In this document: positions 6,857 through 9,975 of the stretch, in pieces | Numbering within the stretch: position 1 is the stretch's first letter | Layout: every line of letters starts with the position of its first letter | Origin: an uncultured bacterium | Lineage (GTDB): Bacteria > Pseudomonadota > Gammaproteobacteria > Burkholderiales > Burkholderiaceae_E | Assembly: GCA_903864485.1 (NCBI GenBank) | Contig: CAIPGD010000055.1 | Span: forward strand, 1-9,975 | Direction of reading: 5' to 3' | DNA: 9,975 nucleotides | Notes under the pieces: model-generated | Told to the model about the DNA's origin: nothing | Databases searched by the model: none | Seen by the model: only the letters and a program-made list of their open reading frames with translations | Made by a program: the position numbers and the translations under genes

Positions 6857-8904
6857 CGACGCTCCTGCTCAGCGGGCCGAACGGGCGCTGGCCCTGGCGT
6901 TGGGGTGGCCGGAAAAGCTGGAGCGCTCGGAGCGCCCGGAGCGCCCGGAGCGGCAGGAACTGGACTAGGAACTGGATCCGGCTCCGGCTGGGGACCATCC
7001 GGCACATCCCGCAAGGCCGGATCCTCAGAGGCAATCCCGATCGTCACCGCTTTAACCGGATCGCCCTCAGGGCGCTGGCCAAGCAGGACGTAATCGATTG
7101 CCCGCCGCGCAATGGGTGCAGCAGCAGCGGCCCCAAAGCCGGCATTTTCAACAATCACGGCCAGTGCAATCTGAGGATTGTCGGCCGGCGCAAAGGCCAT
7201 GAACAGCGAATGATCGCGGTAACGCTCTGAAATGCGGCGTGCATCGTAGCGCTCATTCTGTTTGATCCCAATTACCTGGGCCGTCCCCGTCTTACCCGCG
7301 GCCGAATAGGGTGCCCCCACAAACGCATGACGACCCGTGCCGAAACGGTTGACATCGACCATGGCCGACTTGACCAGCTTGAGCCACTCGGGTTTGAGCG
7401 CAATGCGCTCGCGCTCGGGCGTACTGACCTGCGTGACGCCCCGCGTGCCTGGATTTTCCAGTGCGCGAACCACCCGCGGTGGTCGAACAACCCCATCGGC
7501 GGCCAAGGTCGCGGTGGCATGCGCCAGTTGCAGGATCGTAAACGCGTTATAGCCCTGACCGATCCCGATCGAAATCGTCTCACCCGCCAACCACTTTTGC
7601 TTGTAACGGCGTAGCTTCCAGGCGCTCGATGGCAGGATCCCCTGCACCTCGCCTTCGAGGTCAATTCCGGTCAGCTGACCGAATCCCCAGGGCTTCATGA
7701 AATCGTGAATGGCATCCACGCCCATGTCGTTGGCGACCATGTAGTAATACGTATCCGAGGACACGACAATCGAGCGATGCAGATCCACGGCACCGTTCCC
7801 GCGGGGATTGGAGTCGCGAAACTTGTGACCCCCAAACTGGAAGTAACCCGGATCGTAAATCGTGGTGTTGGGCGTACGCTTACCGCTCTCGAGGGCCGCT
7901 AATGCCATGAATGGCTTGTAGGTCGAGCCCGGCGGGTAAGTGCCGCGCAGGGGTCGGTTCAGCAAGGGCTTGTCGGGCGACTCGTTATAGCCCTGCCAAA
8001 CCTGAGGATCAACGCCATCGGTAAAGAGATTGGGATCGAAGGTCGGTTTACTGACAAAGGCCAGAATCTCTCCCGTTCTTGGATCGATTGCGACGAGGGC
8101 GCCGCGCCGATCACCAAACATGTCTTCGACCAGCTTCTGCAGACCCAGATCAATTGAGAGGACAACGGTGGTCCCAGGCAGGGGCGCGCGCCGCGACAGG
8201 GTTCGCACCGGTCGCCCACCCGCGGAGACCTCAATCTCTTCGTAGCCCACTTGTCCGTGCAGGACCTTCTCATAGCTCAGTTCCACCCCAACCTTACCGA
8301 TCTGGGTCGAGCCAATGTACTGGCTCGACTGCTCGGACTCTTCGAGGCGCAACTTGTCGGCCGGCGAGATCCGTCCGATATGGCCAATTAAATGACTGGC
8401 TGTTTCACCCAAGGGATAGCTGCGAAACAACCGCGCCCGCACTTCGACCCCGGGCAAGCGAAACCGGTTGGCCGCCAAAATCGCGACTTCCTCGTCGGTC
8501 AAACGGCTCTTGAGCGGGATTGATTCTGCGGACTTTGAATCCTCGAACAGGCGTCGAAATCGTCTGCGGTCTTTGATACTGATTTCGACGAGACCGGAGA
8601 TTTCGGTCATGGTCTGCTCCAGATCCTCGATCCGCCCGGGTTGCAGTTCAAGGGTATATGCAGAGATATTTTGAGCGATGACCACACCATTACGGTCGAC
8701 AATCAGGCCGCGGGTGGGCGCGATTGGAACCAGCTGGATGCGGTTCTCCTCGGCTTGCAGGCTCAACTGATCATGTCGAATCACCTGCAGCCACGCGAAT
8801 CGGGCCGCTAAAAGCACAAAGCACGTCAAGACCACACCGACAGCGACCGCGACCCGGATCCGGAACTGATGAAGCTCCTGCTCGGTGTTGCGCACGGGAA
8901 CCAT
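6853..8904 (-). CDS. mrdA: Penicillin-binding protein 2 (MrdA), elongasome transpeptidase
   Basis: A 683-residue class B PBP that cross-links peptidoglycan during rod elongation and activates RodA. A short cytoplasmic start is followed by one membrane anchor (about 16-38). The pedestal/dimerisation domain includes APTRGLIVDRNG (62-73). The transpeptidase motifs are STYK (S327 nucleophile, K330), SSD (382-384) in the SxN position, as in E. coli PBP2, and KTG (538-540). I start at ATG 8904, one base after the mreD stop; the longer frame up to 9192 is antisense-like noise overlapping mreD and lacks PBP features. No Shine-Dalgarno is obvious, so coupling to mreD is likely. The protein is longer than the usual 600-650 because of a Pro/Ala-rich tail (about 637-683), partly encoded by 9-bp repeats. 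The stop overlaps the rodA start. Confidence 0.97.
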   Translation of the reverse strand: MVPVRNTEQELHQFRIRVAVAVGVVLTCFVLLAARFAWLQVIRHDQLSLQAEENRIQLVPIAPTRGLIVDRNGVVIAQNISAYTLELQPGRIEDLEQTMTEISGLVEISIKDRRRFRRLFEDSKSAESIPLKSRLTDEEVAILAANRFRLPGVEVRARLFRSYPLGETASHLIGHIGRISPADKLRLEESEQSSQYIGSTQIGKVGVELSYEKVLHGQVGYEEIEVSAGGRPVRTLSRRAPLPGTTVVLSIDLGLQKLVEDMFGDRRGALVAIDPRTGEILAFVSKPTFDPNLFTDGVDPQVWQGYNESPDKPLLNRPLRGTYPPGSTYKPFMALAALESGKRTPNTTIYDPGYFQFGGHKFRDSNPRGNGAVDLHRSIVVSSDTYYYMVANDMGVDAIHDFMKPWGFGQLTGIDLEGEVQGILPSSAWKLRRYKQKWLAGETISIGIGQGYNAFTILQLAHATATLAADGVVRPPRVVRALENPGTRGVTQVSTPERERIALKPEWLKLVKSAMVDVNRFGTGRHAFVGAPYSAAGKTGTAQVIGIKQNERYDARRISERYRDHSLFMAFAPADNPQIALAVIVENAGFGAAAAAPIARRAIDYVLLGQRPEGDPVKAVTIGIASEDPALRDVPDGPQPEPDPVPSPVPAAPGAPGAPSAPAFPATPTPGPAPVRPAEQERR
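6862..6866 (-). promoter_or_regulatory. Ribosome-binding site of rodA
   Basis: The minus strand reads AGGAG five bases before the rodA ATG, within the last codons of mrdA (the QERR tail). It supports rodA being translated with its own initiation as well as by coupling through the ATGA overlap. Confidence 0.65.
6920..6955 (-). repeat. Four 9-bp tandem repeats encoding Gly-Ala-Pro units in PBP2
   Basis: On the plus strand the units are GGAGCGCTC, GGAGCGCCC, GGAGCGCCC and GGAGCGGCA. They keep the reading frame and encode the AAPGAPGAPSAP-like stretch (about residues 651-662) of the PBP2 tail. A three-codon period means copy-number change would lengthen or shorten the tail without a frameshift. 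Confidence 0.85.
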
Positions 8905-8905
8905 C

Positions 8906-9508
8906 TCAGAGAGGACGCGTCTGATCCCGATCAACCGCGCGGCGCTGGGGCGCCAACAACAGTAAATCGGCGACGGGCCACAACAGGGCCGAAATCGCGG
9001 GCGCCACAAACATCGACCAGCCCGGAAACGCCCCGCCGAGGGCCATTCGCACAAGGACTGTCGCCAGGTGCGCCGCGACGAACAGCGGCAACACATGCAG
9101 GAGCTGGCCACCCACGTCGAACCAGGGCAGTCGACGCTGAAGCGCAAATGCCCCATACGACAACAACGAATATCCCAGGGCGTGCTCCCCAAGCAAGCTC
9201 GCCTGATGCACGTCCATCACCAAGCCAAACAAAAAGGCCACGCCCATACCGACCTTTCTGGGTTGACGGACGTTCCAAAAAAACAAAACGAGCGCAAGAA
9301 AGTCGGGGACCCAGCGCGCACTGCCCCACGGCATCACGTTGAGGAGAAAGGCGATGGCGATGGTGAGTGAAATGAACGCATTGTCGGCCGGCAACAAAAG
9401 ATGCTCGCGCGCCAGACCCGCATGTGCAGAGCGCGGCGCCAAAACATTGGCCACCGATTTGCGCTCAAGCCCCCTCGAATCAGGGGGGATTCGGGGTTGG
9501 CGTTTCAT
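8906..9508 (-). CDS. mreD: Rod shape-determining protein MreD
   Basis: A 200-residue integral membrane protein of the elongasome. Typical MreD sequence begins near residue 36 (EHLLLPADNAFISL) and includes WVPDFLALVLFFWNVRQP (66-83), VGMGVAFLFGLVMDVH (86-101) and LLGEHALGYSLLSYGA (105-120), with five to six hydrophobic segments. It is longer than most MreD proteins (~160-170) because of a polar 35-residue N-terminal extension. The ATG at 9508 overlaps the mreC stop as ATGA but is preceded by a C-run instead of a Shine-Dalgarno. An in-frame GTG at codon 19 or TTG at codon 23 is a conceivable alternative start. The stop lies one base before the mrdA ATG. Identity is secure; the start is not. Confidence 0.92.
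   Translation of the reverse strand: MKRQPRIPPDSRGLERKSVANVLAPRSAHAGLAREHLLLPADNAFISLTIAIAFLLNVMPWGSARWVPDFLALVLFFWNVRQPRKVGMGVAFLFGLVMDVHQASLLGEHALGYSLLSYGAFALQRRLPWFDVGGQLLHVLPLFVAAHLATVLVRMALGGAFPGWSMFVAPAISALLWPVADLLLLAPQRRAVDRDQTRPL
9470..9487 (-). other. GC-rich hairpin just inside the mreD reading frame
   Basis: CCCCCT and AGGGGG form a perfect 6-bp stem with a 6-nt loop, starting about 20 nt after the mreD ATG on the message. The AGGGGG arm could alternatively pair with the run of six C directly before the ATG. Either fold could affect mreD translation. No U-run follows, so it is not an intrinsic terminator. Confidence 0.5.
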
Positions 9509-9975
9509 GGGGGGGTCACCGGTCGACCACCGCGGCGGCGCGCCAGCCCAGGCTCCGCGGGCGCCACGACGGGCGGGGGGAGTCGGGAGGCATCAGGTTG
9601 CAGGACCAGAATCATTCGGCTTCGATCAACCCCTGCAGCAGGTTCAAGAAGGATCCGGGCAAAGGTCGAACCGCCCGCGTGGTCAACCAGAATGACCTTA
9701 CCAACCGGCAACCCGGGCGGATACAGACCATCCAGACCCGAGGTGCTGATCGCATCCCCCTCGCGCACGTCCGCATTCGCCGCGACGTAGCGCAATTCGA
9801 GGCGGTTCGGCTCAGCATCCCCGTAGGCAATCGCGCGCAGGCCCGTGCGGTCGACCTGTACCGGGATCGAGAGATTGCGGTCGGTGACCAGTGTGAGTTC
9901 GCTGGACAGCGGAAACGTACGCGTAATTTGACCGATCACACCACCCGCGTCCACCACCGGTTGCCCTGCGGCCAG
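9505..9975 (-). CDS. mreC: Rod shape-determining protein MreC, C-terminal part
   Basis: The reading frame is open through the right edge, giving the last 156 residues and no start codon. MreC is a bitopic inner-membrane protein whose periplasmic beta domains bind PBP2 and stimulate RodA-PBP2. Visible family sequence includes VVDAGGVIGQI near the edge, SSELTLVTD, IPVQVDRTGLRAIAYG and STSGLDGLYPPGLPVGKV, all from the beta-barrel domain. The final ~25 residues are Pro/Arg-rich and probably disordered. The stop overlaps the mreD ATG in an ATGA, consistent with one mreC-mreD-mrdA-rodA transcript; mreB is expected just beyond the right edge. Confidence 0.95.
   Translation of the reverse strand: MAAGQPVVDAGGVIGQITRTFPLSSELTLVTDRNLSIPVQVDRTGLRAIAYGDAEPNRLELRYVAANADVREGDAISTSGLDGLYPPGLPVGKVILVDHAGGSTFARILLEPAAGVDRSRMILVLQPDASRLPPPVVAPAEPGLARRRGGRPVTPP

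Noticed and set aside
8905..9192. 96-codon upstream extension of PBP2
   Set aside because: It lies inside mreD in another frame, is rich in Cys, Arg and Trp, and precedes the normal PBP2 N-terminus and membrane anchor starting at 8904.
1..9975. CRISPR array, insertion sequence, tRNA or defence/toxin module
   Set aside because: I looked for spaced repeats, transposase motifs, terminal inverted repeats and cloverleaf-like sequences and found none; the genes are housekeeping or metabolic.

Overview
The window looks like an ordinary chromosomal segment of a GC-rich Gram-negative proteobacterium. It is most likely a betaproteobacterium (Burkholderiales-like), judging by the mreC-mreD-mrdA-rodA order, the style of the proteins and a complete leucine-catabolism-type acyl-CoA dehydrogenase. 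I see no rRNA, tRNA, insertion sequence, phage gene, CRISPR array or defence island. The organism assignment is inference from protein style, not from a search.

Left part (1-2683). A 3'-truncated isovaleryl-CoA dehydrogenase gene runs leftward off the edge. It is divergent, across 77 bp, from a metallo-beta-lactamase-fold hydrolase gene. That gene converges, with a 4-nt stop-to-stop overlap, on a small leftward gene for a predicted helix-turn-helix protein. The HTH gene is preceded by a gene-free stretch of about 290 bp holding four degenerate 12-bp tandem repeats.

Middle (2978-5817). A leftward SMUG1-type uracil-DNA glycosylase gene is divergent from a rightward pair: a PIG3-type quinone oxidoreductase and a calcineurin-like metallophosphoesterase, joined by an ATGA overlap. 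The 129-bp divergent spacer holds a second, different, 12-bp tandem repeat.

Right part (5750-9975). The leftward cell-elongation operon reads mreC (5' end cut off by the window), mreD, mrdA (PBP2), rodA. Its genes are packed with 4-nt overlaps or a 1-nt gap. RodA (glycosyltransferase) and PBP2 (transpeptidase) form the core peptidoglycan synthase of the elongasome, and MreC/MreD link it to MreB filaments. The operon ends at rodA, whose 3' end overlaps the phosphoesterase gene by 68 nt.

Nothing here is convincingly a new system. The points most worth a second look are the two unrelated 12-bp repeat arrays in regulatory spacers, the orphan HTH protein next to one of them, the long convergent overlap at rodA, the Pro/Ala-rich repeat-encoded tail of PBP2, and the hairpin and uncertain start of mreD.
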